Shown: positions 15,835-23,518, numbered from the stretch's first letter. The stretch: DNA of 25,714 nt from CAVQBP01 sp964448105 (GCA_964448105.1 CAYUVK010000071.1:1-25714), one strand, 5' to 3'. The notes: generated from the sequence alone by a model not told the origin. Translations and numbers: made by a program.

Positions 15835-17371
15835 TATCTCTACCGAAATTTTATTCGAAAAATTTGAGGTTATTGAATGTCTGAAAAAAGACACTAACAC
15901 TTCGGTATATGTTGCCAATCATATATACCTGGGGAAAAAAATAATCCTTAAAACTCTAAATACAGATGAGCTTTCGGATAAAACCGTATTAGGCAGATTT
16001 AAAAGAGAAGCTAAAATACTTGCCAGGCTTGAACATCCCAACTTGATTAAAGTTTTGGATTTCGGAACTTACCAAAATTTTTTCTATTTATCTTTTGAAT
16101 ATTTTGAAAGCAGGAATTTACGTGCAATTATTAAGTTCAATAGTCTTACAGTTGATGAAAAGACCTATCTTTTAATACAGTTATTAAAAGCGCTTAATGT
16201 AGCTCATCTAAACAGGATAATTCATAGGGATATTAAACCGGAAAATATTTTAGTTAATTCCAATCTTGAACTGAAAATTGCAGATTTCGGCTTAGCAGTT
16301 GTATTAAATGAAACAGCTTTAACACAAAAAGCTTCTATTGTTGGTACGCCAAGTTATATGTCGCCGGAACAAATAAGAGGAGAAGAGCTTACACCGCAAA
16401 CTGATCTTTTTTCAGCTGGAATAGTTGCTTATGAATTATATTTAAATGAAAATCCTATCTTGGGAGATGATATAAGCAAAACAATCAATAAAGTTTTAAA
16501 TTATAATGTATCTTCAATTCTTGATAAGATAAAAAATCTACCGGAAAATATTCAGCAGGCCTTGCAGGGAATGCTTCAAAAAAATCTTAGAAATAGGGCA
16601 AAATCTGCTGCAGAGGTTTTAAATTTGTTGGGTGTTGAAGAAGAAGTTCAAAACCGGATTACAAAAGAAATATATTATAAAAGAAGAAGTAAAAGAATTA
16701 TTTATGTAACGCTGCCTATAATTATCTTAATTTCAATATTTGCATTTTTATATTTTCGAACAGATATTATTTCGAAAAATAATTTCTTTGTTTATGAAGT
16801 CCCGAAGCTAAAGAATGATACCGGAGAGTATTTCTTTAAACAAGAAGAAAATTACTTGATGCCGCGGGATAATCCTTTACCCGAGGAAGAAAAAGTTGAA
16901 AATAAAAATTCGGAAAATAACGCTGCTCTTTTGCCCGGTCAACTTTTTATTGAGTGCCTTCCTTGGGCAGATGTCTACATAGATAATAAAAAAATTGATA
17001 CAACTCCTCTTTCAAAAGATATAATTTTAAGTGCGGGAATTCATAATCTAAAACTTGTTCACCCAGATTTTCCGGCTTATTCAAGGAAGATAAAAATTAA
17101 ATCAGAAAAAATCGATTCTATTTCAATCAATTTTAATAATTTGGTCGGACATTTGATTTGTAAGATTAATCCATGGGGAGATATTTACATAAATAGAAAA
17201 TTATACGGTACAACACCTTTAAGAGAACCGTTAGCTCTATTACCCGGCAAGTATCATTTAATTGTTACAAATCCGAATTATGGAAAAGTCGATACAACAA
17301 TCAATATAGATGCTAAAGAGACAATAGAATATATATATAATTTTCAGAAAAATGATTCTCCCACCGATTAA
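15827..17371 (+). CDS. Membrane-anchored Ser/Thr protein kinase with two PEGA repeats
   Basis: The 514-residue protein carries a Hanks-type kinase domain (about 9-270), a single transmembrane helix (about 284-306) and an extracytoplasmic part with two PEGA domains (about 368-435 and 438-508), each with a WxDxYIxxK or WGDIYINRK core. PEGA repeats commonly bind surface or wall structures and occur next to bacterial kinases. Catalytic residues are present: K42 in IILKTL, H133-R-D135 in HRDIKPEN, D153-F-G and the GTPSYMSPEQ activation segment. The usual glycine-rich loop GxGxxG is replaced by CLKKDTNTSVYVA, without glycines, which may alter nucleotide binding. Its start overlaps the sigma54 activator by 8 nt, making the activator a plausible substrate or partner, though this is inference. 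Confidence 0.9.
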   Translation: MTNISTEILFEKFEVIECLKKDTNTSVYVANHIYLGKKIILKTLNTDELSDKTVLGRFKREAKILARLEHPNLIKVLDFGTYQNFFYLSFEYFESRNLRAIIKFNSLTVDEKTYLLIQLLKALNVAHLNRIIHRDIKPENILVNSNLELKIADFGLAVVLNETALTQKASIVGTPSYMSPEQIRGEELTPQTDLFSAGIVAYELYLNENPILGDDISKTINKVLNYNVSSILDKIKNLPENIQQALQGMLQKNLRNRAKSAAEVLNLLGVEEEVQNRITKEIYYKRRSKRIIYVTLPIIILISIFAFLYFRTDIISKNNFFVYEVPKLKNDTGEYFFKQEENYLMPRDNPLPEEEKVENKNSENNAALLPGQLFIECLPWADVYIDNKKIDTTPLSKDIILSAGIHNLKLVHPDFPAYSRKIKIKSEKIDSISINFNNLVGHLICKINPWGDIYINRKLYGTTPLREPLALLPGKYHLIVTNPNYGKVDTTINIDAKETIEYIYNFQKNDSPTD

Positions 17372-17407
17372 TACTATCCCAAAAACAGTACTTTTTTAAT
17401 TTATCTC

Positions 17408-17436
17408 TTGTTATAAAACTCAAACTCTTTTATTTT
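17408..17436 (+). promoter_or_regulatory. Candidate sigma70 promoter for the DUF5683-like gene
   Basis: TTGTTA (17408-17413), a 17-bp spacer and TATTTT (17431-17436) make a plausible but weak promoter in the 116-bp gap after the kinase gene. The leader would start near 17443, next to the inverted repeat at 17445-17466. Confidence 0.25.
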
Positions 17437-17444
17437 ACATTTCT

Positions 17445-17466
17445 AATTTCTAAGTATATAGAAATT
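17445..17466. promoter_or_regulatory. Inverted repeat before the DUF5683-like gene
   Basis: AATTTCTA and TAGAAATT are perfect 8-nt arms around a 6-nt loop (AGTATA), ending 21 nt before the ATG at 17488. The left arm is preceded by another partial copy of TTTCTA. It could be an operator just downstream of the candidate promoter or an RNA hairpin in the leader. Confidence 0.3.
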
Positions 17467-17487
17467 ACCACTTGCAGAACTCTTTTT

Positions 17488-18324
17488 ATGAAGTTATACT
17501 GGAACACTTGCATATTATTAATTTTATTTTCTATTAATTCTTTCTGCCAGGTAAATGGCGATTCGCTTAAAGTATTAAAAAAACAATTTGAGTCTTTTGA
17601 ATATCAAAAGGTTATAACAAGAGCAAATCAGCTTTTGATAAAAAAAGATACAATTAGTAAGTCGAATTTGAAAGAGATATATAGAATGAAGGGGATATCT
17701 CATTTTTCTATTAATCAAGATGACTCTGCAAGATACAGTTTTAGGCAAATATTAAAACTTGACTCAACTTATAATCTTGATTCGTCAAAAACTTCTCCCA
17801 AAATAGTTGCTTTTTTTAATGAAATAAAAAATAATTTTCGTAAAGAACAATCTGAAAGAAGAATACTGGAAGCGGCTAAAAGAGACACTGTTTATATCCC
17901 TCAATATGTGAGAAATATTGATTCTGAAGATAATTTAAAACATGCAATAGCTCAATCGATAATATTTCCCGGTTGGGGTCATTTCCATCAGGGGTATATT
18001 GCAAAGGGATGGATTTTTACTACTTTGACTCTCGCTACATTAGGTTCGACCATCTATTTTATTTATGACACTAATAAAAGAAGAAAAGAGTATTTAGATC
18101 AAACAAATTTTGCACAAATATTGACTAAATATAATAGTTATAATACTGCTTTTCACAAAAGAAATATTTCCATCTTTGCTTTAGCGGCTGTTTGGCTTTA
18201 TACACAAATAGATCTTTTATTTATTTCAAATAATAAGCACGATAAGATTCAAACGGTATATATGCCTCAAATGAATTATGATGGTTTTAGAGGGATTCAA
18301 TTAAACTATCAAATATCTTTTTAA
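17488..18324 (+). CDS. DUF5683-like membrane protein with TPR-like N-terminal region
   Basis: The 278-residue product starts with a signal-like hydrophobic segment (about 4-20, ending SFCQ). A helical region (about 25-110) follows whose pattern resembles a TPR pair: VLKKQFESFEYQKVITRANQ, then IYRMKGISHFSINQDDSARY. After a charged linker come two or three hydrophobic segments (about 152-200 and 227-245) including IAQSIIFPGWGHFHQGYIAK, the feature I associate with DUF5683 proteins of Bacteroidetes-group bacteria. Its role is not known. It lies 116 nt after the kinase gene, possibly under its own promoter, and is closed by the strong hairpin terminator at 18353-18383. The order after a PEGA kinase suggests an envelope role, but nothing in the sequence proves it. 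Confidence 0.65.
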   Translation: MKLYWNTCILLILFSINSFCQVNGDSLKVLKKQFESFEYQKVITRANQLLIKKDTISKSNLKEIYRMKGISHFSINQDDSARYSFRQILKLDSTYNLDSSKTSPKIVAFFNEIKNNFRKEQSERRILEAAKRDTVYIPQYVRNIDSEDNLKHAIAQSIIFPGWGHFHQGYIAKGWIFTTLTLATLGSTIYFIYDTNKRRKEYLDQTNFAQILTKYNSYNTAFHKRNISIFALAAVWLYTQIDLLFISNNKHDKIQTVYMPQMNYDGFRGIQLNYQISF

Positions 18325-18352
18325 AAACTTTAAATAATAAATTTAAAAAAAG

Positions 18353-18383
18353 AAAAGGCGATCTTTTTAAAGAATCGCCTTTT
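18353..18383. terminator. Bidirectional intrinsic terminator
   Basis: AAAAGGCGAT (18353-18362) pairs perfectly with ATCGCCTTTT (18374-18383). The stem can extend inwards with one bulged A, and it is followed by more Ts on the plus strand and a run of Ts on the minus strand. It lies between convergent genes, the DUF5683-like gene and groEL, and should stop transcription from both sides. Confidence 0.88.
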
Positions 18384-18407
18384 TTTATAATTAGGTTGAA
18401 CGAATTT

Positions 18408-20048
18408 TTAATACATTCCGCCCATATCACCCATACCGCCGCCTGGCATCGGAGGCATTGCAGGTTCTTTCTCTTTTTTCTCAAATACAACTGCTTCGGT
18501 TGTAATTAATAGAGAAGCAACGGATGCGGCATTTTCCAAAGCTGTCCTCGTAACTTTAGTAGGATCGATAACACCGGATTTGATTAAATTTTCGTAAGTT
18601 TCTGTTGCTGCATTAAATCCGAAATCATCTTTACCTTCTTTTACTTTCTGCAGTACAACAGAACCTTCTATTCCAGCATTATTTACTATTTGTCTTAACG
18701 GTTCTTCAAGAGCTTTCTGAATTATTTTTACACCGGTTGTTTGATCTAAATTATCACCTTTAATTTTTTCCAAACCGGTAATTGCTCTAATAAATGCAAC
18801 ACCGCCGCCGGCAACTATTCCTTCTTCAACGGCTGCTCGTGTAGCATGCAGAGCATCTTCAACGCGCGCTTTCTTTTCTTTCATTTCAACTTCGGTAGAT
18901 GCACCAATCTTCAATACTGCAACACCGCCAGAAAGTTTTGCTAATCTTTCCTGGAGTTTTTCTTTATCATAATCAGAAGTTGTTTTATCTATTTGAGCCT
19001 TTATTTCATTAATTCTTTTCTTTATATCGTCGGTTTTTCCGGCACCTTCAACAATAGTTGTATTATCTTTATCAATAACAACTTTCTTAGCAGAACCAAG
19101 ATAAGATATAGTTGCATTTTCTAACTTAAATCCTCTCTCTTCGGAAATAACTGTACCATTGGTTAATACTGCTATATCTTCAAGCATTGCTTTTCTTCTA
19201 TCGCCGAATCCAGGTGCTTTTACTGCGGCAACCTTCAGGGTTCCTCTTATTTTATTAACTACCAACGTAGCTAAAGCTTCACCTTCAAGATCTTCAGCAA
19301 TTATTAACATTGATTTTCCTTGCTGTGCAACTTTTTCCAAAACAGGAAGAAGATCTTTCATTGCAGAGATCTTTTTATCATGAATTAGGATAAAAGGATC
19401 TTCCAGTATTGATTCCATGCTTTCGGTATTGGTTACAAAATAAGGTGATAAATACCCTCGATCAAACTGCATACCTTCAACAACTTCTAAAGAGGTTTCA
19501 GTACCTTTGGCTTCCTCAACGGTTATTACGCCATCTTTACCAACTTTTTCCATTGCGTCTGCAATGAGTTCACCGATAGATTTATCATTATTGGCAGATA
19601 TTGCACCAACTTGAGCTATTTCATTTCTTCCTTCAACATCACGGCTGACTGATTTTAAATAGTCGACTACACTATTAACAGCTAGATCAATACCTCTTTT
19701 TAAATCCATTGGATTTGCACCGGCAGTAACATTTTTTAATCCTTCACGATAAATTGCCTGTGCTAAAACAGTTGCTGTTGTGGTTCCATCACCGGCAACA
19801 TCGCTGGTTTTTGAAGCGACTTCGCGAACCATTTGAGCACCCATATTTTCAGTTGGATCTTCTAGTTCAATTTCCTTCGCAACCGAAACACCATCTTTTG
19901 TAACAGTTGGTGCTCCAAATTTTTTCTCTAGAATAACATTACGACCTTTTGGTCCCAATGTAACTTTAACGGCATTTGCCAGCTTGTCAACACCTTTTTT
20001 TAGTTTTGTGCGGGCTTCACTGTCAAATTCAATTAATTTAGATGACAT
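18408..20048 (-). CDS. groEL: 60-kDa chaperonin GroEL
   Basis: The 546-residue protein is a full-length group I chaperonin that folds client proteins in an ATP-driven double ring capped by GroES. It shows the family signatures throughout: LGPKGRNVILEKKFGAPTVT near the N-terminus, the ATP-binding GDGTTTATVLAQ, AAVEEGIVAGGGVAF, and the Gly/Met-rich C-terminal tail PMPGGGMGDMGGMY, which reaches into the ring cavity. The ATG has a strong AAGGAGG sequence about 8 nt upstream. It lies 32 nt after groES and is the second gene of the CIRCE-controlled operon, ending at the bidirectional terminator. Length and motifs are ordinary, and I see no sign of duplication or damage. Confidence 0.99.
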   Translation of the reverse strand: MSSKLIEFDSEARTKLKKGVDKLANAVKVTLGPKGRNVILEKKFGAPTVTKDGVSVAKEIELEDPTENMGAQMVREVASKTSDVAGDGTTTATVLAQAIYREGLKNVTAGANPMDLKRGIDLAVNSVVDYLKSVSRDVEGRNEIAQVGAISANNDKSIGELIADAMEKVGKDGVITVEEAKGTETSLEVVEGMQFDRGYLSPYFVTNTESMESILEDPFILIHDKKISAMKDLLPVLEKVAQQGKSMLIIAEDLEGEALATLVVNKIRGTLKVAAVKAPGFGDRRKAMLEDIAVLTNGTVISEERGFKLENATISYLGSAKKVVIDKDNTTIVEGAGKTDDIKKRINEIKAQIDKTTSDYDKEKLQERLAKLSGGVAVLKIGASTEVEMKEKKARVEDALHATRAAVEEGIVAGGGVAFIRAITGLEKIKGDNLDQTTGVKIIQKALEEPLRQIVNNAGIEGSVVLQKVKEGKDDFGFNAATETYENLIKSGVIDPTKVTRTALENAASVASLLITTEAVVFEKKEKEPAMPPMPGGGMGDMGGMY

Positions 20049-20080
20049 TATTAATCCTCCTTATATTTTTATTTTCAAAT

Positions 20081-20380
20081 TTATTTACCAATAATTGCAA
20101 AAATATCGCTTTCGCGCATAATTAAATATTCTTCACCTTCAACAGTAACTTCGGTTCCGCTATATTTCCCATATAAAACTTTATCTCCCTCTTTAACTTC
20201 CATTTTAACCTGTTTTCCCTCTTCGGTAAGTTTACCAGGCCCTACGGCTACAATTGTACCTTCAATTGGTTTCTCTTTAGCAGTATCAGGCAGAATAATA
20301 CCGCCTTTGGTTTTTTCTTCAGCTTCCATTGGCTTTACAATAACTCTGTCTGCCAAGGGTTTTAAGTTTATTTTAGCCAT
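20081..20380 (-). CDS. groES: 10-kDa co-chaperonin GroES
   Basis: The 99-residue product is the heptameric lid of the GroEL chamber. Typical features are the start AKINLKPLADRVIV, the mobile loop EEKTKGGIILPDTAKEKP, and the later VGPGK and GDKVLYGKYSGTEV segments. I place the start at the ATG at 20380. An in-frame TTG at 20395 would add five residues, but those bases contain the GGAGG ribosome binding site that serves the ATG 7 nt later, and GroES proteins normally begin near MAK-I. It is the first gene of the groESL operon. Confidence 0.98.
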   Translation of the reverse strand: MAKINLKPLADRVIVKPMEAEEKTKGGIILPDTAKEKPIEGTIVAVGPGKLTEEGKQVKMEVKEGDKVLYGKYSGTEVTVEGEEYLIMRESDIFAIIGK

Positions 20381-20414
20381 TTTTTTAACCTCCAATAATA
20401 TTTTTTGATAGTTA

Positions 20415-20441
20415 TTAGCACTCTATAAAAGAGAGTGCTAA
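20415..20441. promoter_or_regulatory. CIRCE element, HrcA operator
   Basis: TTAGCACTC (20415-20423), a 9-bp spacer and GAGTGCTAA (20433-20441) match the CIRCE consensus exactly. The HrcA repressor binds this inverted repeat and releases it on heat shock when GroEL is titrated. It starts within the last bases of the -10 hexamer of the groES promoter, so repressor binding would block RNA polymerase. hrcA itself is not in the window. Confidence 0.97.
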
Positions 20442-20468
20442 TATAATATTCTTATGAAAATTTGTCAA
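20440..20468 (-). promoter_or_regulatory. Sigma70-type promoter of groESL
   Basis: On the minus strand TTGACA (20468-20463), a 17-bp spacer (20462-20446) and TATATT (20445-20440) form a near-consensus housekeeping promoter whose last two bases overlap CIRCE. The leader to the groES ATG would be about 50 nt. It argues against a strictly Bacteroidetes-type (TTG/TAnnTTTG) promoter for this operon. Confidence 0.9.
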
Positions 20469-20584
20469 GATTTTCAACAATAAATCATTTTAATTTTGTA
20501 TTAAACTTTTATTAAGATTTAAACACAACTATTTTAGGCTATATTTTCGTCAAATTTTAATACTTAAGAAAATCGTTTTAATAA

Positions 20585-21358
20585 ATGGGAGAAATAAGGA
20601 CTCTTTTTGCTAAAATAAAAGAACTGGACAGAAAGGTTGTAATTGTTTTTCTATCCGTTGCTATTCTGCAGACAATTTCTTGGTATTATACATCCAGAAG
20701 ATTTTTTAGATATAATATTTTTGATTCGTTACAAGACAATCCACATATATATTTAATTGAATATCTTTATTGGTTCATAGGCGATTTTTTTACTTTTTTT
20801 ATCCTCCCTGTTTTGATCGTTAAATTTTTACTAAAAGAAAAAATTAAAAACTATGGAATTACTTTCGGAGATTACAAAGCAGGAATAAAAATTTCTCTCA
20901 TCTTTCTAAGTATAATGCTCCCTTTAATTTGGTTTGCTTCGGCTTTGCCTGAATTTAGTGCAGCATACCCGCAATTAAAAACAACAATTGATTCATGGAA
21001 TGTTTTTTTTATTTTTGAACTCGGACTTTTCATTTACCTGGTTGCATGGGAATTCGCCTGGAGAGGATTTATGCTTTTTGGCCTGGAAGAAAAGTTCGGG
21101 TACTATGCAATATTTATCCAGATGATCCCTTTTTTAATTTTGCATAATGGCAAACCTGTTCTTGAAGCATTCGGAGCAATAATAGCCGGTTTAGCACTTG
21201 GTATTTTAGCTTATAGAACACGTTCTATTTTTTATTGCGTTTTAACTCATGCTTGTGTTATGTTTAGTATAGATTTTATTTCCATTCTTCGATACCGGGC
21301 AGATAATTATGGAGTTGGTATAATTTCCTTAATTCATGTTTTTAAACAAATTTTTTGA
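20585..21358 (+). CDS. CPBP-type (CAAX protease/bacteriocin-processing family) membrane protein
   Basis: The 257-residue protein has about six to seven membrane segments and resembles CPBP/Abi glutamic-type intramembrane proteases related to Rce1. The expected first motif EExxxR appears as W155-E156-FAW-R160-G, so the first of the two acidic residues is Trp. The second motif, FxxxH, is FLILH187. The third region has THACVMF with H222, but the usual Asn four residues on is Met. It may thus be a variant or inactive member, although WExxxRG variants are, from memory, a recurrent CPBP subgroup. No Shine-Dalgarno sequence is evident before the ATG. Its TGA stop overlaps the GAGGG ribosome binding site of pdxJ, so the two genes are coupled, although no functional tie to vitamin B6 synthesis is known. 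Confidence 0.8.
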   Translation: MGEIRTLFAKIKELDRKVVIVFLSVAILQTISWYYTSRRFFRYNIFDSLQDNPHIYLIEYLYWFIGDFFTFFILPVLIVKFLLKEKIKNYGITFGDYKAGIKISLIFLSIMLPLIWFASALPEFSAAYPQLKTTIDSWNVFFIFELGLFIYLVAWEFAWRGFMLFGLEEKFGYYAIFIQMIPFLILHNGKPVLEAFGAIIAGLALGILAYRTRSIFYCVLTHACVMFSIDFISILRYRADNYGVGIISLIHVFKQIF

Positions 21359-21365
21359 GGGTAAA

Positions 21366-22076
21366 ATGAGGTTCTCATTAAATGTAGATCATATCGCAAC
21401 TTTAAGAAATGTAAGGGGGGAAAACCTTCCTGATCCGGTTACAACTGCTTTAATTGCCGAACAGGCTGGTGTGGATGGAATAGTTGTCCATTTAAGAGAA
21501 GATAGAAGGCATATAAAAGAAAGAGATGTGAGATTACTTAGAGAGCTTGTTACTACGAAACTTGATCTGGAAATGGCAGTAACTGAAGAGATAATTAAAA
21601 TTGCATGTGATGTTGGACCTGAACTAGCTACAATTGTTCCGGAAAAAAGACAGGAGCTTACAACTGAAGGAGGAATAAATGTAATAGATAATATTGAACA
21701 TTTGAAAAATTCTATTATAGAACTTCATAATTCCGAAATAGAAGTTTCTTTATTTATTGAACCGGACATAGAACAAATAAATGCTGCTGCGGAAATAGAG
21801 TCTGATTTTATTGAAATACATACAGGTGTTTTTGCCAATGCTGTTTCAGAAGAAGAGCAGTTCGATGAACTGGAAAAAATTAGGGTTGCAGTAAAGCAGG
21901 CAAAAAAATTCGGATTAGGAGTAAATGCAGGCCACGGTCTCAATTATCAAAATATTAAAATTTTTAGAGAACTAAACGATATCGATGAAGTAAGCATCGG
22001 GCATGCCATAATTGCCCGCGCGGTTGTTGTTGGTATTAATGAAGCAGTTAAAGAAATGATAAATCTAATCAGGTAA
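21366..22076 (+). CDS. pdxJ: Pyridoxine 5'-phosphate synthase PdxJ
   Basis: The 236-residue enzyme condenses 3-amino-2-oxopropyl phosphate with 1-deoxyxylulose 5-phosphate to give pyridoxine 5'-phosphate in the DXP-dependent vitamin B6 pathway. It has the PdxJ signature from the first residues, SLNVDHIATLRNVRG, followed by DGIVVHLREDRRHI, ATIVPEKRQELTTEGG, SLFIEPD, ESDFIEIHTGVFA, LGVNAGHGLNY and EVSIGHAIIARAVVVG, consistent with a complete TIM barrel. An in-frame ATG 30 nt upstream at 21336 lies inside the preceding gene; the start at 21366 has GAGGG about 6 nt ahead and gives the family N-terminus. pdxA is not in the window. Confidence 0.97.
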   Translation: MRFSLNVDHIATLRNVRGENLPDPVTTALIAEQAGVDGIVVHLREDRRHIKERDVRLLRELVTTKLDLEMAVTEEIIKIACDVGPELATIVPEKRQELTTEGGINVIDNIEHLKNSIIELHNSEIEVSLFIEPDIEQINAAAEIESDFIEIHTGVFANAVSEEEQFDELEKIRVAVKQAKKFGLGVNAGHGLNYQNIKIFRELNDIDEVSIGHAIIARAVVVGINEAVKEMINLIR

Positions 22077-22091
22077 ATCTTCCTTTTTCTA

Positions 22092-22138
22092 TTTCAATCA
22101 AATTGGTTGAAATTTCTTTTTCAACCAATTCGGTTGAA
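22092..22138. terminator. Nested competing hairpins between convergent genes
   Basis: AATTGGTTGAAA (22101-22112) pairs perfectly over 12 bp with TTTCAACCAATT (22119-22130) around a 6-nt loop. A second 7-bp hairpin, TTCAACC/GGTTGAA (22120-22138), and an imperfect one at 22092-22112 use the same segments. The region separates convergent pdxJ and the sulfur operon, so termination is the simplest role, but neither strand shows a long T-run right after the stem. Confidence 0.55.
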
Positions 22139-22142
22139 TTAT

Positions 22143-22361
22143 TCAATTGCTGATTTCCTTATTTTTAGATTTCCATGATATAAATATTAATCCAACCAAA
22201 GCACCATAACCCGTGCTTAACCATGGATTACTTGTAATGGGACAGGTTCCGGTTACACATCCAACAAAAGAATAATAAAGATAACCTCCTGCGGCACCAA
22301 GAATTGCAGGTATAATTCTTTTACTCCATTTCCAAATATTTCCAGATTTTAATGGTTCCAT
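22143..22361 (-). CDS. DUF6132-like small membrane protein with conserved Cys pair
   Basis: The 72-residue product has two hydrophobic segments (about 16-33 and 50-63) flanking the signature GYLYYSFVGCVTGTCPITSN, with C35 and C40 five residues apart. This pattern is what I associate with DUF6132, which has no established function. The ATG has an AGGAGG about 10 nt upstream. Its first codons overlap the end of the rhodanese gene by 13 nt, so it is part of the sulfur operon. The cysteine pair near a membrane helix, encoded with persulfide enzymes, raises the possibility of sulfur or redox transfer at the membrane, but this is inference. Confidence 0.75.
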   Translation of the reverse strand: MEPLKSGNIWKWSKRIIPAILGAAGGYLYYSFVGCVTGTCPITSNPWLSTGYGALVGLIFISWKSKNKEISN

Positions 22362-22723
22362 CCGGATATTCCTCCTCTTAAATTTGAAGCATTAAAACCA
22401 TTTTTTTGGAGTAATAATGCCGCGGTTAAACTTCTATTACCCGACCTGCAATAGCAGACAATTTCTTTATCTTTAAACTTTTTCAATTCACCTGATCTAT
22501 TGCTTAACTGGTTAAGCGGTATGTGAAGAGAACCTCTGATGTGTCTGGCTTTTCTTTCCGATTCAGTTCTGACATCAAGAAGTAAAATGCTTCTATTTTT
22601 CAATTTATCATTTATCTCATCGGCATTATAATGCTTTACTTTTCTTTTATTTAATTCTTTCCTTATTATTGAAAAGACAATTAAAGCAATAAGAATATAT
22701 ATTATTATTTGCGACGCACTCAT
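22349..22723 (-). CDS. Membrane-anchored single-domain rhodanese
   Basis: The 124-residue protein has an N-terminal membrane anchor (about 5-20) followed by positively charged residues, which places the rhodanese domain (about 30-124) in the cytoplasm. The catalytic Cys is C92 in the active-site loop C92-RSGNRS, and the domain also shows LLLDVRTESERKARHI and LRGGISGW. Such domains carry sulfur as a cysteine persulfide and pass it to thiols or other acceptors. It lies 18 nt after the TauE/SafE gene and overlaps the DUF6132-like gene. The upstream sequence AAGGAAAT is a reasonable ribosome binding site. Confidence 0.9.
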   Translation of the reverse strand: MSASQIIIYILIALIVFSIIRKELNKRKVKHYNADEINDKLKNRSILLLDVRTESERKARHIRGSLHIPLNQLSNRSGELKKFKDKEIVCYCRSGNRSLTAALLLQKNGFNASNLRGGISGWNH

Positions 22724-22741
22724 TTATTATTTCCTTAATTT

Positions 22742-23518
22742 TTATTGAAAAAGAATTTGAAACCACATATCTAATCCCATTAGCGCAATAATAAAGGCGA
22801 GTCCCCAGCGTAAAGCCGAAGTAGTGAATTTATGGCTTAAATTACTGCCTATAAACACTCCTGGGATAGAAAATAAAATAGCAACAAGTGTTAAATCGAA
22901 TGGGACAATTCCCGAACTTATTTTACCCAGGCTTGTAGCAAAAGAAGCCAGAAGTACTATACCGAGTGTCGAACCAATTGTCACCCTGATTGGTATTTTT
23001 AATACAATCATTAATAAAGGAGATAAAAGGAAAGCCCCTGGTGCACCAGCCATACCGCCAAAAAAGCCAACCATAATTCCAATAACAACAGCAGCAAATT
23101 TATTATAATCATTTAAATTCTCGCTGTTTTCTTTTTCGGTTTTTCGAACGAATATAATTAATACAGCACCTGTCGTTGCCATAAAAGCAAAAACACTAAT
23201 TATCAAACTTGGATTAACCCAGCCTGATAAATAAGCGCCTGCGAATGAGCTTATAACTATCGGGATACCTACAGTAATTACCACTGATTTGTTAAATGCT
23301 TTTTTCTTCCTGTGCAATAACATTCCCAATAATGAAGATGCAAAAACCTGGATAGACGTCATGCCTGAAATATTTTTTATACCTAAATGATTTAGTCCGA
23401 ATAGAGACGGTAAATATAAATAAGCCGGGATTAGCATTATTGCTCCTCCCAGCCCAAGCATCCCGGAGATTAAAGAGACAATAAAGGCAATTATTCCTAT
23501 AAGAAAATATTCTGCCAT
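22742..23518 (-). CDS. TauE/SafE-family anion permease
   Basis: The 258-residue protein is highly hydrophobic with about seven or eight membrane helices. It has the repeated small-residue motifs of the TauE/SafE (sulfite exporter) family: ISGMLGLGGAIMLIPAY near the N-terminus and MVGFFGGMAGAPGAFLLSP in the second half. Members export or import sulfite, sulfoacetate, sulfide or other anions. Its ATG overlaps the stop codon of the persulfide dioxygenase-rhodanese gene by one base (TAATG). Since that enzyme makes sulfite, export of sulfite is the natural guess. Substrate specificity cannot be read from the sequence. Confidence 0.87.
   Translation of the reverse strand: MAEYFLIGIIAFIVSLISGMLGLGGAIMLIPAYLYLPSLFGLNHLGIKNISGMTSIQVFASSLLGMLLHRKKKAFNKSVVITVGIPIVISSFAGAYLSGWVNPSLIISVFAFMATTGAVLIIFVRKTEKENSENLNDYNKFAAVVIGIMVGFFGGMAGAPGAFLLSPLLMIVLKIPIRVTIGSTLGIVLLASFATSLGKISSGIVPFDLTLVAILFSIPGVFIGSNLSHKFTTSALRWGLAFIIALMGLDMWFQILFQ

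Noticed and set aside
20381..20395. Alternative TTG start of groES adding five residues
   Set aside because: These bases contain the GGAGG ribosome binding site for the ATG at 20380.
20533..20542. 10-mer TTTAGGCTAT shared with 24699-24708
   Set aside because: Only two copies, at very different distances from the start codons, so no promoter role can be argued.
21336..21365. Alternative upstream ATG of pdxJ
   Set aside because: It lies within the preceding gene, and the start at 21366 has a good ribosome binding site and gives the family N-terminus.
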